A stretch of 64,000 bases of DNA from Trichoplusia ni (GCF_003590095.1 NC_039486.1:4214336-4278335), one strand, 5' to 3'; shown: positions 48,085 through 60,378, counted from the first letter of the stretch. Notes: generated from the letters alone by a model not told the origin. Numbers and translations: made by a program.

Positions 48085-48249
48085 CTCAATAGCGAAAATA
48101 TGTGTTATATCATTTGGCTGCATGTGACGGGAGGGTTTAAGTTCGTTTCCCGCTTGCATTGATTGGTCCGAACTAAGCTGAGTTTTATCGTCGACTAATC
48201 GAATGATCCAGGGTTGTCGCTGTGGGATAGTGCATTTCCGTTTGGCCAT
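48085..48249 (-). CDS. Candidate first coding exon, unidentified protein
   Basis: ATG in a good context (GGAGCGATGG) opens 55 codons beginning MAKRKCTIPQRQPWIIRLVD and ending NDITHIFAIE, followed by GAG|GTATGC, a usable donor in phase 0. An initiator-like TCAGT lies 47 bases upstream (48294-48298 on the minus strand). Codon use is balanced and differs from the surrounding AT-rich frames. Possible continuations are the phase-0 exon at 41193-41255 or the frame at 47334-47460. Not recognised. Confidence 0.38.
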
Positions 48250-48984
48250 CGCTCCGCAAATATGATTTGTTAGGGGTGAAATGTCTGTAGTTAACTGAAG
48301 GAGTCTGGTAAAGTGCCTGGGATAAATGCTGAAGGTTAATAATTAAGATTTAAATAAAAATTGTATAATGACTCGTTAATTTAACTTTATGATCGATTTT
48401 TGTCTTTTTGTTATAGCTTTTGTAGAAGCAGAAATAGTGAATTGGCAATTTGAAGCTGGCTAATTTCAAGCTGATGTAATGATGATGACGATTGGTCATT
48501 GTCCTACATATGAAAAAAAAAAACAAAAGAAAAACCTCAGAAAAAATATCGTAAAGAAGAAACATCGCACACAACTCCACAAGTAGATCTTTAACACTCT
48601 CCCAATCATAGGTAACCAAGGTAACCCAAACTCTCTACAAATCCATTCACGTCCGTCCAATTACAGGCTTACAAGCTGAAGAAGCAATACTTAGGTTAGC
48701 ATTTGCCAGGTTTATATAGAATTATATAGAATTAATGACCCCTTCGTGACCGACCTCAGTATGAAGTCGGGGGAAAGTTTTATGGGTTCGCAGTGGAGTA
48801 TCCCCGTCATATAGCCGACTAATCTGTTCGTGCTTTTACTTTGATATGATTTGCAGAACGGGTACTACGTGATTATAGAAAGATGGATTGAAAGTAATGC
48901 ATTAGTTTTATGGATGATTTTTTTTTGAGTTATTGATTTTTTTATGGACTTTTTTATTGATAATGTGATTGGTAAAAGTTATAC

Positions 48985-49145
48985 CCCGTCGACCTAATGA
49001 GCGCGATTTGTTTCGAGTTCAATTTCCGCCTAGGACTAGCATTGGTGTGATGGATGCTTGTTATGATACTGGGTGTCTTTATGCCTGTAAATTGAATGTT
49101 TATGAAACCTCTCGTGACCCAAGGATTGAGGATTTATATTCTTGA
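48985..49145 (+). repeat. Degenerate tRNA-derived SINE
   Basis: GACCTAATGAGCGCGATTTG TTTCGAGTTCAATTTCCGCC (degraded B box), then AGCATTGGTGTGATGGATGC and ACTGGGTGTCTTTATGCCTGTA, the standard body of this SINE. Confidence 0.55.
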
Positions 49146-49194
49146 ATGTGGGAAACTGAAAAAAATAATTTCAAAGGCAGTTCAAAAATATCGT

Positions 49195-49290
49195 GCTCAT
49201 CACACTAATATTTGTCGTTAATCGAACCCACGACCTCGAGTTAAGCAGTCAAGGGCCCGAGCTACTAGACCAACAGGCCAATCAAGATAC
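49195..49290 (-). repeat. tRNA-derived SINE head, minus orientation
   Basis: The reverse complement reads TTGGTCTAGTAGCTCGGGCC (A box) and GAGGTCGTGGGTTCGATTAA CGAC (B box), then AAATATTAGTGTGATGAGC. It converges on the SINE at 48985-49145. Confidence 0.65.
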
Positions 49291-49455
49291 TAAGTAGCTC
49301 TTAAATGCACACCTCTTGTCCTTACCAAAAGTCAAACCTATAAAAATATCGGCCAAACACCTCTACGGTCACTAAAATAAAACTAAAGCTTTACTACAAG
49401 ATTTACAACCGCAATAAAATAAATTAAACGCATCTAATAACATATAAATGGATGC

Positions 49456-49737
49456 TCAAAACGTGTGACGCCACAGAAAAATCGTAAACGAATCAACAGT
49501 TCTCAGACTTTCGTATCTAAAATGGAAATTGATTGTAAAACTTGAGGGGCGGCTGAATAAAAAACGTGTATATAAAGTTTTAAACGTCATCAACAACTCA
49601 TCAAAATCTAATAACACGGGCTTAGTGTGTTCGGGAGATAGTCGGTCCTTACTCGTCATCTCGTCTAGACAATGCTTGGATTCGTGACTTTTTCGCAATT
49701 CACAATACTGCGACAATTGTACCTGAGCGCCTTGGGG
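49456..49737 (-). CDS. Candidate terminal exon (93 codons), unidentified
   Basis: A strong acceptor (AAGTGGCTTTTTTAG) is followed in phase 0 by 93 codons to TGA. The peptide contains LSQYCELRKSHESKHCLDEM and LSPEHTKPVLLDFDELLMTF; the second half is more AT-driven. If a donor lies inside, the real exon may be shorter. No upstream exon and no domain were identified. The first 50 residues have convincing coding composition. Confidence 0.33.
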   Translation of the reverse strand, partial: PQGAQVQLSQYCELRKSHESKHCLDEMTSKDRLSPEHTKPVLLDFDELLMTFKTLYTRFLFSRPSSFTINFHFRYESLRTVDSFTIFLWRHTF

Positions 49738-49890
49738 CTAAAAAAGCCACTTAGAACGAGTCTGATAAAAATAATTCTGGAATTTTTGTCGAGTGTTATT
49801 TTAACATGTAATTCTGCATGTGGTAGGTATGTATATGATCAGTCGATGTGCGTGTGGCACATAATATTTTTTTCTACATTTTTATACTAA

Positions 49891-51660
49891 CTTAGTGTAC
49901 TAATTTGTGTTCTCACGTGTATTTATTGGGATTTCCCGACTAGTTTCGGTCCTAATTAGAGTCTTTAAACAAGAGCTGACGAGGCGGGGTTGGTAATCTA
50001 ACTGACTCCGGTGGTTGTGTCTGATTTTTTTTCGGGAAATCTCGGGAAATATTTTTTCTGTGCTCCACTGCATGAAAAATACTAAAAAGCGACTAAATAT
50101 TTTCAGTGCTTAACTTTCTCGTAATAGCCGACCACATTTCGTCAGAATTACTATCAACTACCCTAAATAATAGTAAAAGATCTTTAAATTCAAGAACAAA
50201 ACTATTTTGAACCGAATTATGCAAAGTGACGTCAGCTTTTCAACTTACACGACTCTTTATAACTTAAGTAGTACCTGCAGATATCACAAGTCATAATGTT
50301 AATATTTTCTTCAACATCCCAGACGTTCTTTTTCATTATATTACAGCGTTGAAATTAGAGTTTCACAGTTGTACATGAAATGAATTCTTGAGATGAGAAA
50401 AAATAATATGTCGGATCGAGTGTCGCTTTTTACCCGCTCAAGAAGCCTGAAAGCGTAAGGTTCTATTTTTATTTTTTTGCGATCTCGAAAAGGAATAGAC
50501 GTTCATATTTATTTCAGAAAACCTGTAATATATTACTCGTATAATTCAAAGTTCGCTGTACAGTTATTGACAGGTATGTGTCTGGTCTGTGTGACTTTAA
50601 AAGGTTTTGTTGAAGTAAATGTGAGAAGAAATTTTAAATAAAAACTAAAAACTGATCGTATGCGAGTCGTACTCGGAATCAAATCGGGTTCAATTAGATC
50701 GTTTCGACAAGATAACCTTTGCTGTTACAGCACCGTTTAATAAATGTAAAATTGCACCAAATAAATGTGATGCATAAGATATCAATTTATTAGCAGCTCG
50801 GCATATAGCTTAGGTTTAGTTTTCCTATTGGCACATTTGAAGCCCTGCAAAAAGAAGGGTGTTAGTATAAGTTAGTCGTGTTTGTCTGTCTGTAGCATCA
50901 TAGCTCCTGAACGATGAGCGATGTTAATTTGGTTTGTATTATTAATGAATTATTTGCGAGTTTTCTTGTACATATTTGATCGAAATCGTTCAAGCCATTT
51001 AAAACTTGTGTTGGATGAAAGCTTAGACGGTAGATGGTAATGACATTTTTAAAAATATATCTTGTGTGTACAGAACCCTGAGAATATCTCAATTTTATTA
51101 ATAGAGTGAAACTAGAATGAGCGTTATTGCTCGGTATGTCTGTCAAGTCAACCTACGCGGTTGCTTTAACCAAAGGAAACACGCTATTTATCCTATTTTA
51201 TGTGAACACTGCGGTTTTATTATCCTTAAATGTTACTAAGTGTACAATAATGTACACTATATTTCATGTGACACCTCCGTTATTCTACTTTTCTATATTG
51301 AACTTTATTTACCATTATAAAGTCTAGAAATTTACTGATTTACTTTTAAGCAAGAACTATTTTCGTTTAGGAGGATTAGGACCTATATCTTATTGTCTAC
51401 TGGCCAATTCATAAATATGCTGATATACTAAAGTAATTATAAATTCCTTACTAGATATAACCTATTTTGGTACACCACCGAAAAAAAAAGTAGGTAAACT
51501 TATTTGTTTAATTTTTTGAACTCCTGTGTCATTCTACCAATTCAATTAAGTATAAAGACGATCACAATCTAAACTCATCAAACCTTTAACTTCACAAAAT
51601 ACACCACTAAAATAGACACAGGTAAACATAGACACGAGAACACAACACTGTCACTTCAAT
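49891..51660. other. Intergenic DNA
   Basis: A retroelement-like tail at 50870-50965 contains GTGTTTGTCTGTCTGTAGCA TCATAGCTCCTGAACGATGA. Otherwise AT-rich with no supported exon. Confidence 0.35.
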
Positions 51661-51669
51661 AGTTGTATA

Positions 51670-53435
51670 CAGGGTGTAAGGAACACCGTACCACCAAAGT
51701 CGCATAATGACTTTAAAATAACGTGTTAATTAATATTAAAGAAGTCGCTACCGTCGGAGATTAATATTTATAGATTTAGTCATTTATGAGCACGCAATGA
51801 ATTGGTTACCGCGCGATCCTTACGCTCAGCGTACGTACTTACACGAACTGTAATGTGGTAGGAGGACGACACTCGGCGACACGATCGAAACATTCGAAAC
51901 GCGCGCGCATTTTATAAAAATGTTGTGATGTAACGAAAAACAATCACAAAAAAATACCAATCAATTTACACTATTCTGACTTCAATCTGTGTCTTGTGTA
52001 TTATTAAATCAAACCTACTCTTACCTTAATCTCGCTCACTTCTAACCAGATAAGGTTCGAAAATTTCGAAATGTCCGCCATCTACGTGCACACAAATTTT
52101 GGCGCGGCGAAAAATCCCGTGGCAATCCGGGGCATCCCGGGGCTGAACCCGGGGCAAAAAGTACTGCGTCCAGTAAATGTTCATCGCGAGACTTGCATTG
52201 CCACGTGCTTCGCCATAACACATTAGCATGTTGCCATTCTCCCGGGCGGTAAAATAACCTATCGAGCTACTAGGATCGTAATTTAAATAATACACACACA
52301 ACACACGCACTTATATCACTTAACACAATAAAATTGTCTGCCTACACGATAATTAGTCCGCGAATTACCCGATTGCACATGCACATTCGATTAGCGTAAG
52401 GAACAAACTGAGTAAAAATAGGTACTATTTTGAAAAAAGCCGAACTTTCGGTTTTACCTTTGAGTAGTGTTGGACCTAGGTACCTATGATTCTTTATCGA
52501 TAAATTACATGAGGTCGAAGTGAATATCGTAAAATTATTCTTGACAATAAAGTACTTAACTTAAACCTTTAAAATTGATTAATCACAAAATGTACTTTTG
52601 TGTAAGAACATAATTGTTTTATGTGACTGGAATAATTATTCAGCAGTTCGTAGGAAAAAAAATGATAAAAATTTTTAGGCAGGAATTTCATTAGTAGATG
52701 ATGGATATTAGTAACAAAACAGACTTTAATTTTAGAAAAAATAAATTATTGTTTATAACAACATGTTTTAGAACTACAGAATTCTAAACAAAAACAAACT
52801 GTTAATAATAAAAGGTTTTAATAAATTTCGTGATAAGTTGATAAACGCTGAGAAGGTGATTTTCTATTTTATAACATGGAACCCGTGTAACAAAAATCGA
52901 TGTACTATTTTATCCAGTGTCACAGGTACGTCACTCGCCGATACCGCTGTAGGTGTCGGCGACGCGCTGGCGGTGTCGACAAAGGCGGCTAGCGGTGCCT
53001 ACAAAGCGCGCGGCTTTTTTTAAAGGAATAGTAGGCAGGATTACGAATAATGCGTGCGAGTGCGCGCGCAATAGTTGCGCTATCTCTTACGCTTGTCGCT
53101 CATGAGTATTGGTTTGGTTTTGACGTCACTTTCGGTTAGATTTGCAAGAGAGCGATGACCGACGAGTACCTTTACGAATCAGCTGATCGGGAGCAGTTTT
53201 TAGTGTTTCATTTACATTGCCTTTTTTTGTGAAAACGGCTTAATAATGATTTTGTTTATGAAAATATTATTGAAATACGTAGGAAAAATGATTTTAAGAC
53301 ACATAAAATTATAAAAACGCGAAAAAAACTGCAATTTTCATGAAAAGACCGATGAAAAATTCCAACGCAGTGGGGTCTGGAATCATGTCTAGAACTCAGG
53401 TCCCACGGAAAAGTCACGGTGTTCCTTACACCCTG
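51670..53435 (-). mobile_element. Non-autonomous Tc1/mariner-type DNA transposon (1766 bp)
   Basis: Perfect 20-bp inverted ends CAGGGTGTAAGGAACACCGT at 51670-51689 and 53416-53435 are flanked on both sides by TA (51668-51669 and 53436-53437), the target duplication of this superfamily. Inside, the minus strand holds a shrunken transposase frame (52026-52310). The remainder has CpG-rich blocks near both ends (about 51800-51910 and 52920-53180), probably terminal promoter or binding regions. The element has lost most of its transposase and could only move if helped by a relative. Confidence 0.8.
52026..52310 (-). pseudogene. Internally deleted transposase: N-terminal HTH fused to C-terminal tail
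   Basis: The 94-codon frame contains MLMCYGEARGNASLAMNIYW ... PRVQP, which fits the N-terminal helix-turn-helix of arthropod Tc-like transposases (DUF4817 pattern 'GE.rGNa..A...Y...FP.R..P'). About ten residues later it reads IFRRAKICVHVDGGHFEIF, which fits the extreme C-terminus of such transposases ('vrrR...Ci...GGHFE'). The entire catalytic DDE domain is missing between them, so this is a deletion derivative, not an enzyme. A GTAAGA donor-like site follows the stop. Confidence 0.65.
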
Positions 53436-53437
53436 TA

Positions 53438-54360
53438 TACAAATATCTATTCACAACTTTTATAAATTGAAATACTGTAACCAACCACCAAGCGCTATTA
53501 AAGAGTCAGTTGAGTCTGGCTTCCCTTTTATCACGTCACTCAATAATATTTTAAAAGCTCTGGGAATATCTATATTTTATGAATAGATATAAATTTGAAG
53601 TTGGTTGCATGTTCGCGGCGACAGCTACTCACCGAGCCAATGCTCGACCGCTACCGCTCAATTTCCGTGTGGCAAACGAAATATTAGCGGTTATTATGAT
53701 ATCCGAATTTAAATTTTGGAGTTTTTTTAACAAATTTTATCTAGAAGTGTATGTTGGTGGAGAGTTCTATGAAACCTAAAACCTTTCAAAATATGCATAA
53801 AATAAAAACATCCTTTCAGATAGTTTGTCGCCTCTTAGAACAAAAACGGCGAATTGAATTTAGAATACCTTTTTTTAAGATTTATTCCATGTTTAATTCA
53901 AATTCACAGATTTATCCTTGATTTTTAAACGATTAGAATTTTTTGAAGACGCAAAGAAAATATGGAGTGTTGTAGCACCCAAATGCAACTTACTCTTATC
54001 CTGTCCCAATTGTGCCCAAATGAAGCTGTATTTTAATATTTAAAAAATAGTTTTATAGCCGTTCTTTAACGTATACCAACGAAAAACATTGTTACCTATT
54101 AGACCATGGATTCAATGATTTCTGATTCTTTGTCGCGTGCCCCAGTATGCAGTCTTAATCGACTCGGTTCCTTAAGCTAATTGGCTGAGTTTATACCAAA
54201 GCGTTCGTGTCATAAAGCGATAAAGTTTTCAGTCATTAATCACGATTAAAAGTTACCTAGAATTAGCTACTATCTCCCTGCGTTATGGTGTTACTGATAT
54301 TATTCAGTGTAAAAGTGGTAAACGTTGAATTATTTAAATTAGAAAAACAATTTAAACTGC
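53438..54360. other. Intergenic DNA
   Basis: The segment 53620-53700 is GC-richer (CGGCGACAGCTACTCACCGA and CGACCGCTACCGCTC) and shares ATTAGCGGTTATTATG-like wording with 26138-26150. No exon is supported. Confidence 0.3.
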
Positions 54361-54369
54361 GACTACAAA

Positions 54370-54700
54370 TGCAAGGGTTTTTAGAAATTCGTACCAAAAG
54401 GGTGAAACGGAACCCTGATTTAAGGGCTCTGCTGTCTGTGTGTCCATCTATCACCTGACTGTCTATCATGAACCGTGATAGATAGACTAAAGGAAGAGAC
54501 CGCGGTTAGGCCATGGACGATTGTTACGGCCACACATTTCGTTGGTAGGTGACAAATATATTTGAGATCAGTTGTTTGACTTCTTTATTTTCAGACTATT
54601 TGTACGGAACCCTCATCGTCGCGAGCCCGACTCGCACTAGACCAGTTTTTTTCTTTTTACAATCTAAGAAGGGTGAGTTCCATAGTTTTATACCGTGGTT
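54370..54700. repeat. Common moth repeat with 'GTACGGAACCCTCATCG..GAGCCCGACTCGCACT'
   Basis: GGGTGAAACGGAACCCTGAT and GTGTGTCCATCTATCACCTG are followed by TTGTACGGAACCCTCATCGT CGCGAGCCCGACTCGCACT. These are hallmarks of a high-copy retroelement tail. Related fragments lie at 46335-46590, 57900-58110 and 63675-64000. Confidence 0.55.
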
Positions 54701-54939
54701 TCATATACATAATGTATATCTCTGCCTATTTTAATTGTGCTCCTTCTCCTAACTGTTTTTGATATTTTTTTAATATTTCTTTATATTAAGAACGTAAAAT
54801 GAAAGTAATTATTCTAAATAAGGAGAAAACAAATAAATAACAATGAAAGCGTCAATTTTTTTTTTAAAAAGAAGCACAAAATTCAAATAATTCTATAACG
54901 GTCAAAATATATCGAGTGACTTGGTAATAGGGGCCGCAG

Positions 54940-55000
54940 GACGGCGCCGATACGTACGATACGCTCGGCGTACGACGGAACCGCCACGGAAACAATGACA
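54940..55000. other. CpG-dense patch
   Basis: GGCGCCGATACGTACGATAC GCTCGGCGTACGACGGAACC stands out sharply from its surroundings. A short arginine-rich plus-strand frame runs through it. Unassigned. Confidence 0.25.
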
Positions 55001-55359
55001 GCTGATACATGAATGTTAGAACATTTCACAGCCAAATGTTTCTATCTAGTACTTTATAAACCTAGTATGTGGTGTACCTAGTATCATAACTATTATTCGA
55101 TAGCTACGGAAGAATGGAACAAATGTGTTTCTTATAAGGTCATACCTGTTATTATACTCGTAGTAATACATATTAGTAGGTACAGAATAGTCATAGAAAT
55201 ACCGTACTTGTCTACGTTCTAGGTACATCCCTATTATGCCATCTATTATTACATATAATAAAATTGTAGAAAAGTGAAAACTGTACATTGAATATTTTTA
55301 AAAAAGAATAATTGGAGGGTGGTCTACGAAAGATTCCGATGCCGAAAATATGATTTTTA

Positions 55360-55560
55360 GAATTTTTGTCTGTTTGTCTGTTTGTCTGTATGTATGTCCG
55401 GAAAGATCTCGGAAAGTACTGGATAGATTTGTTTCAAATTTTCAGAGAATATCAGCAAGAGGTCCGGTCAACATACTTTTTACTTATTATCTCGCTTTTT
55501 GTTACAGAGGGTGAGCAGGAGCCTTTTATATCTATAAACAAATATCAAATTATCTCATAA
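55360..55560 (+). repeat. Retroelement tail with TGTCTGTTTGTCTGTATG motif
   Basis: TTTGTCTGTTTGTCTGTTTG TCTGTATGTATGTCCGGAAA is followed by CTGGATAGATTTGTTTCAAA TTTTCAGAG, typical wording of the 3' part of moth non-LTR elements. The frame across it is incidental. Confidence 0.45.
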
Positions 55561-57890
55561 ACTACTGAATATATTTCGTTCAAATTTTGCATGAACCTTA
55601 TCGTACACATGATACAACAAATATACAAAAACCATAACGCTACTATGCAGGAGGCATGAGCAGTGAAATTTTAAATTTTTGGACTCGCCCGTAACATCGT
55701 GTAATAGATTTATGAGGTGTATTTTCACCCCATTGAGTAGTAGGCAGCACGGTTGTCAATTTACACAAAAAAAACATCACGCTATTTATCTTAAGACTTT
55801 TGGCAGAACAATAATAGGATTTTTCGAAAATAAATCATTTTCACAAAATTAGTCATTTTATTCTCTTTCAAATCTGATATAGTCCTACCGCGACTATTTC
55901 ACAAGTAAAATGAAAGATACATAAACCAATACGTTTTTTTATGCAATTGTTACCGTAATCGGTACATTCTTGAAAGAAAGGAACTTAAATTCTTTTTATT
56001 TTTATTGATGTACTAAAATTACTCAAGTTCAAATGTGGAATGCCGTAATATGATTTTGTATTTATTTACGACTGGAGTACCTATGTTTACGGTTTTAGAT
56101 ATTTATTTTCTCAAAAGATTTACACAATCACTTACAGAGAAAATACAATTTTATAATTTATAAATACATGAGGCCGATTTGCGTAGTGTATTGGTACAAT
56201 TGGTAAAAATAAAAACAAAGAAGGTAGGGTAATTTGTAGAAATGAGTGCGCGACATCTTATGCGCTTTGCTAATGCGGGTAGAAGTGCATTTGCTGACGA
56301 GTATAAACATAGATAGATACAGTACATGTTTTTTAAGGCCCATGACACATTGGACATTACATGGCTCTTAAAAATAATTTACAATGTTGTTATTGTTATG
56401 ATAATAAAATAAAATTTGTCTTTTATTAGTAAATTTATATGGTTGTAGTAATTATTATAACTAGTTAGTTGCATTTATATTATTTTGATTAGTTGAAGTT
56501 GTTTACGTATTTATATTAGGTGTATGATTTTATGTGAAAGTTATGTTAGGTAAGAAGGAGTGTGGTTTGTATATGCTGTAAGTAAGTAATATTTAAATAC
56601 ACAGTTTTGTGTGTAGGAACCACACTCTGTTGGTTTTATATTATAGGTAGGTATACTATAATGCTACTTAACAATGTAGTGTATTATACTCGTATATGCT
56701 GTATGTAGAAACTCCTGTGAGAGTAGTACATATTTTGAATTGTGTGTGTTCTGGTGTAATTTTTTTTTTTATTTTTTTTTTTTTTTTTTTATCTAATGAT
56801 TAATGCAACTTTACATAAATTTAATTTTTATTAATGAAATAATCCTTTAAAATGTGGCTTTTTAATAATTTTTTAAATTTGAATAGGGATTTTGCTTACC
56901 TATGTTTACCTATGTATACCTATGTTTTTAGCTCGGCAATGTTGGCGATGCTACTTCAAGATCAAAACATTTAGTGACACTCAACCCAAAGTTGCATGTA
57001 GTTCACATTGATCTCATCTATAATTTATGCATAACAAAAAATACTGAACAACACAGTTAATTATTACCTTGGTACATCTGTAACAACTAGCAACAATTGT
57101 TTTTCTTAAATTTGCAACATTACATAGGCCAAAAGTATTTCGGATGAAAAAGCCCAGAAAACTTGCATAAAAACTGCATAATAGGTATGCAATGTGAAAG
57201 ATCTATAAGTCCAAAGCTATCAATGACTAGACATAGTCTACTGATACCTGGGATTTTTCAATATTTTAACGATTTGATCGGTCTACATCCGCCATTATAG
57301 AGACCGCACACGTGGTCCTTCCAAAAATTCCTTTAACAATTTATTGTATTCTCTACTTATTTAAAATTTTCTTCTTTCTTCTCTAGCCTGGTAGAAACAG
57401 GGGAAGGAACGAGACTGAATGAGTTTCTGAGATCCCTAAGACGACGAGGATTAGGACCATATTTTTGGAAATTTCCCCAATAAGGCTGATAATAGCGTGT
57501 AGCTATCAGCACTTACATCCGTCATACAATGGAACTCATGCACATGAAGTCACTTTTATGTTCATATTTTGCTTTGTCGTAACATCACAAATTACACATA
57601 TCCTATACTTTAGATTTTTGTCATTGTCAATTTTAAAAATAGGGGTGTCTGATATTTTTTTTAGTATCCCGTTATATATTTATCAGCAATTTAAAGGCAA
57701 ATCATGATCAAAACACCAGGGGGCCAAGATAACACGTTTACCAACTTTTTTATTTTGGAAATATTCCAAATGTTTGTGAGGAAGATCAGTTTTAATATTA
57801 AGAGGACAATCAAACATCACACAAATCAACGGGTGTCACTAACCGTTTATCTGGGTGCAATTTTGCAAAATCTTGTATCTTATGACACTA
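55561..57890. other. AT-rich intergenic DNA
   Basis: It contains an almost pure T tract (56761-56790), three near-tandem ACCTATGT(T/A)T units at about 56897-56927, and a weak inverted pair GAGTGTGGTT/AACCACACTC around 56560-56628. No gene seen. Confidence 0.35.
56761..56790 (+). repeat. T-tract interrupted by one A
   Basis: Ten T, one A and nineteen T. Confidence 0.85.
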
Positions 57891-57899
57891 TGTAAAATC

Positions 57900-58515
57900 C
57901 ACAGTTACCGAGCCCGATTCTCACTTCACCAGCTCCGTCCACAAAAATAATTTGACATCTTCTTTATATCGTCAGAAAACATCGTGTGTGAAAATAAAAT
58001 GAAATAAAAAGAAAATAACAACTGTCTGGTTATCACTGTTCCTGAGAAACAGCCAGGTGACAGACAGACAAACGGACACTGGGGCCTCAGTAATATGGTT
58101 CTGGTTTACCTCTTTGGTTACAGTACAATAATAATTATATGATACCTCATAATCACAGTCATAATCCGTCTAGCAATTTCAGGTGAAGGCCGGCCCAAGA
58201 ACAGACGTGCTCGAAAATCATAACCCACCCAATTAGTAAATGGAAAATTTCGAAAGCAAAACATTTTTAGCAGAAGTGCTAAGACTGAGTTATACCTTCT
58301 GTTATTTTTTCCTACTTGCACCCCCCCTCCCCCATTTTTAAACGGCTTGATTTGTCGAACATGTCTAAACGAACACTCGCACATAATTCACGTTTCAGTT
58401 AAAATAGTTCAATTCGTTCGTAAACTATGATGTCACAGACAGACAGGCAGGCAGATATGTCAAAGTTATAAACCCCTCTTTTTGGGATTAAATAAGAAAA
58501 AGTCATTAAAACAGC
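57900..58515. repeat. Clustered retroelement tails
   Basis: CGAGCCCGATTCTCACTTCA, then CAGGTGACAGACAGACAAAC GGACACTGGGGCCTCAGTAA TATGG belong to the 'GACAGACAGAC..gtaata' repeat. A second piece at 58420-58510 reads GATGTCACAGACAGACAGGC and AACCCCTCTTTTTGGG. Confidence 0.5.
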
Positions 58516-58724
58516 TGTGAAATATTTGACACCAGGATAATATCGTAAACGATGAAATGTGTTTGATTCAAACATTTGATAGTTTTTGGGCCGCTCAAGA
58601 TTCATTATAATATAGAAAAAAAAGCAAGCTTAAAATATAAAAAAGTGTTTCATTTTTTATATTGCATTACATTTTTGCGATGATCGTTATTATTAAACTT
58701 CATAGTTTTTCACATCTTGAGAAT

Positions 58725-58755
58725 CACGCAGACAAAGTCGCGGGCAACAGCTAGT
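58725..58755 (-). repeat. RTE-like tail end
   Basis: ACGCAGACAAAGTCGCGGGC AACAGCTAGTA is the reverse complement of the conserved start of the 7533-7797 family. Confidence 0.6.
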
Positions 58756-59900
58756 ACTTAATAGAATTCGTTTACTAATCATTGTTCATTACAAAGTACT
58801 TATTATACATTTTTACCAAAATATTTTTATACCACTATTTAATGGGTAAGTGACGTAAGTGTGTAGACATTCTTTGTAGGGAAACTCAACACGCTTATTT
58901 AAACAATAGGTCGATTTAACTTTCACCAAAAACCCTAAACTATCATAGCTTAGTTACACAATTTAAAAACAAATAACGATCGCGATAAAAACCATAAAAG
59001 TATTCATCACCATGTCTATTGTTCCAAAAATGATACACGAATGTTACGCGTACAAACGTAACATAACTATACGGTAGCTCTATTAAGTATCTCGCCAATA
59101 TAAAACAATAGCAACTAACAGCGAAAATTGTACAATTATTGTCAAGTTTCTAACTTCTCCACTTTAACAATAATTGTCCAACTGGCAGCACAGGTATGAG
59201 CATGGAAACCGTTTTATAATTTTACATGACAGCAATAATTGTATTGCAATAAAATTTTGCTATCGCGTTGCTTCCTCCCGATACGATACACCTCCGGTCT
59301 GGCAGTATCATTGCGTTACGTAGGTATAATCTGGCGCCATATATCGCATATTGTGTTTGCTCTGGTCGGCAGCCCATTGTCCGGCACCGACTATCTGCTA
59401 ATATCACTTAAGCGGTACCCAACGTACATACGTATACTGCGACATTGTCTGACAAAATCCCTTTATGAAAACGTCTGGCGAACATATTTTTATGGAGACA
59501 ATAGTGAATTGTAACTGTCATACTGATTGTGTCGTTTTAAAATTGTTTTTTTGTGTGTGTTTGTGTTTATACGTGTGTGTACGCATAGTAAAATATAAGA
59601 TTATTACAGTTTTTTTTTAAGTAGGCACAGTCAATCAGTATGAATGATTATTTTTTAAACTTATTTAACTTTTTCTTTTTTGATCAACGTACTAGTTGAC
59701 ACAAACGCAATAGAGCTGTCATTCAATAGCTTTTCATTTTCTTTCACCACCAGCTTAAGAACAGCTCCATGTCATAATTATATCGCATCATCAGGCATAT
59801 GCATGCAAAATTTCTACTCCATTGAATACCGAAAAGTTTAGACAAAAAATAATGGACACGGTGTTTTTTTAAACCACTCCCTCATTAAGATACTTAATTC
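58756..59900. other. Intergenic DNA with one GC-richer block
   Basis: The stretch 59260-59480 (CGATACGATACACCTCCGGT and CTCTGGTCGGCAGCCCATTG) has overlapping short frames on both strands. On the minus strand an AG at about 59383 is followed by 28 open codons including VGAGQWAADQSKHNMRYMAP, possibly a terminal exon or retroelement fragment. A GTGTGTGTTTGTGTTTATACGTGTGTGT microsatellite lies at about 59551. Confidence 0.3.
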
Positions 59901-59904
59901 TCAT

Positions 59905-60080
59905 GTCGCGGGGTTACACAAACATTGAAGCTACATGCACAAGACACCCAGACATACATAGGACAAGCCTATGTGGATCACACAAAATGCTGGTCTTATG
60001 CGATAGGCTTGCCTTATATCACACGGCTAGACATGCAGTCAAAACCTATATTACAAACATTGACAGTTATGACACTTTGT
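59905..60080 (-). repeat. tRNA-derived SINE, minus orientation
   Basis: CACAAGACACCCAGACATAC ATAGGACAAGCCTATGTGGA TCACACAAAATGC is the reverse complement of the SINE body. CACGGCTAGACATGCAG is the degraded A-box side. Confidence 0.5.
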
Positions 60081-60378
60081 AAAACTGATTTTTTTATCTA
60101 CTTATGTTGCTGACCGTTCTATTATTGTCCATCCGCGCTACTAATGTGTATTTTGCTTGCTATTTAAAGATATAATTAAGTCTAAGTCAATAGGGTTTTC
60201 ATATAAAACCAGATTGAAAAACAAAAATTAATACCACTATTATTTGGTAAGCTTAATTGAAAAGCTAATGTGTTTAATAATGATTTTGGATTAAAGGGGA
60301 TTGACTAGCTTTGGCTAATAATCTTGGGCTATTAAGAACGAGCAAGCAATGAATGTCTGTATTATTAAATAACATCGT

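Noticed and set aside
50898..51146. 82-codon minus-strand frame
   Set aside because: Its 3' half is the CTGTCTGTAGCATCATAGC retroelement tail.
58118..58384. 88-codon minus-strand frame including a C-rich tract
   Set aside because: Sequence wording (CCTGAAATTGCTAGACGGAT on the minus strand) is that of a retroelement tail and there is no domain.
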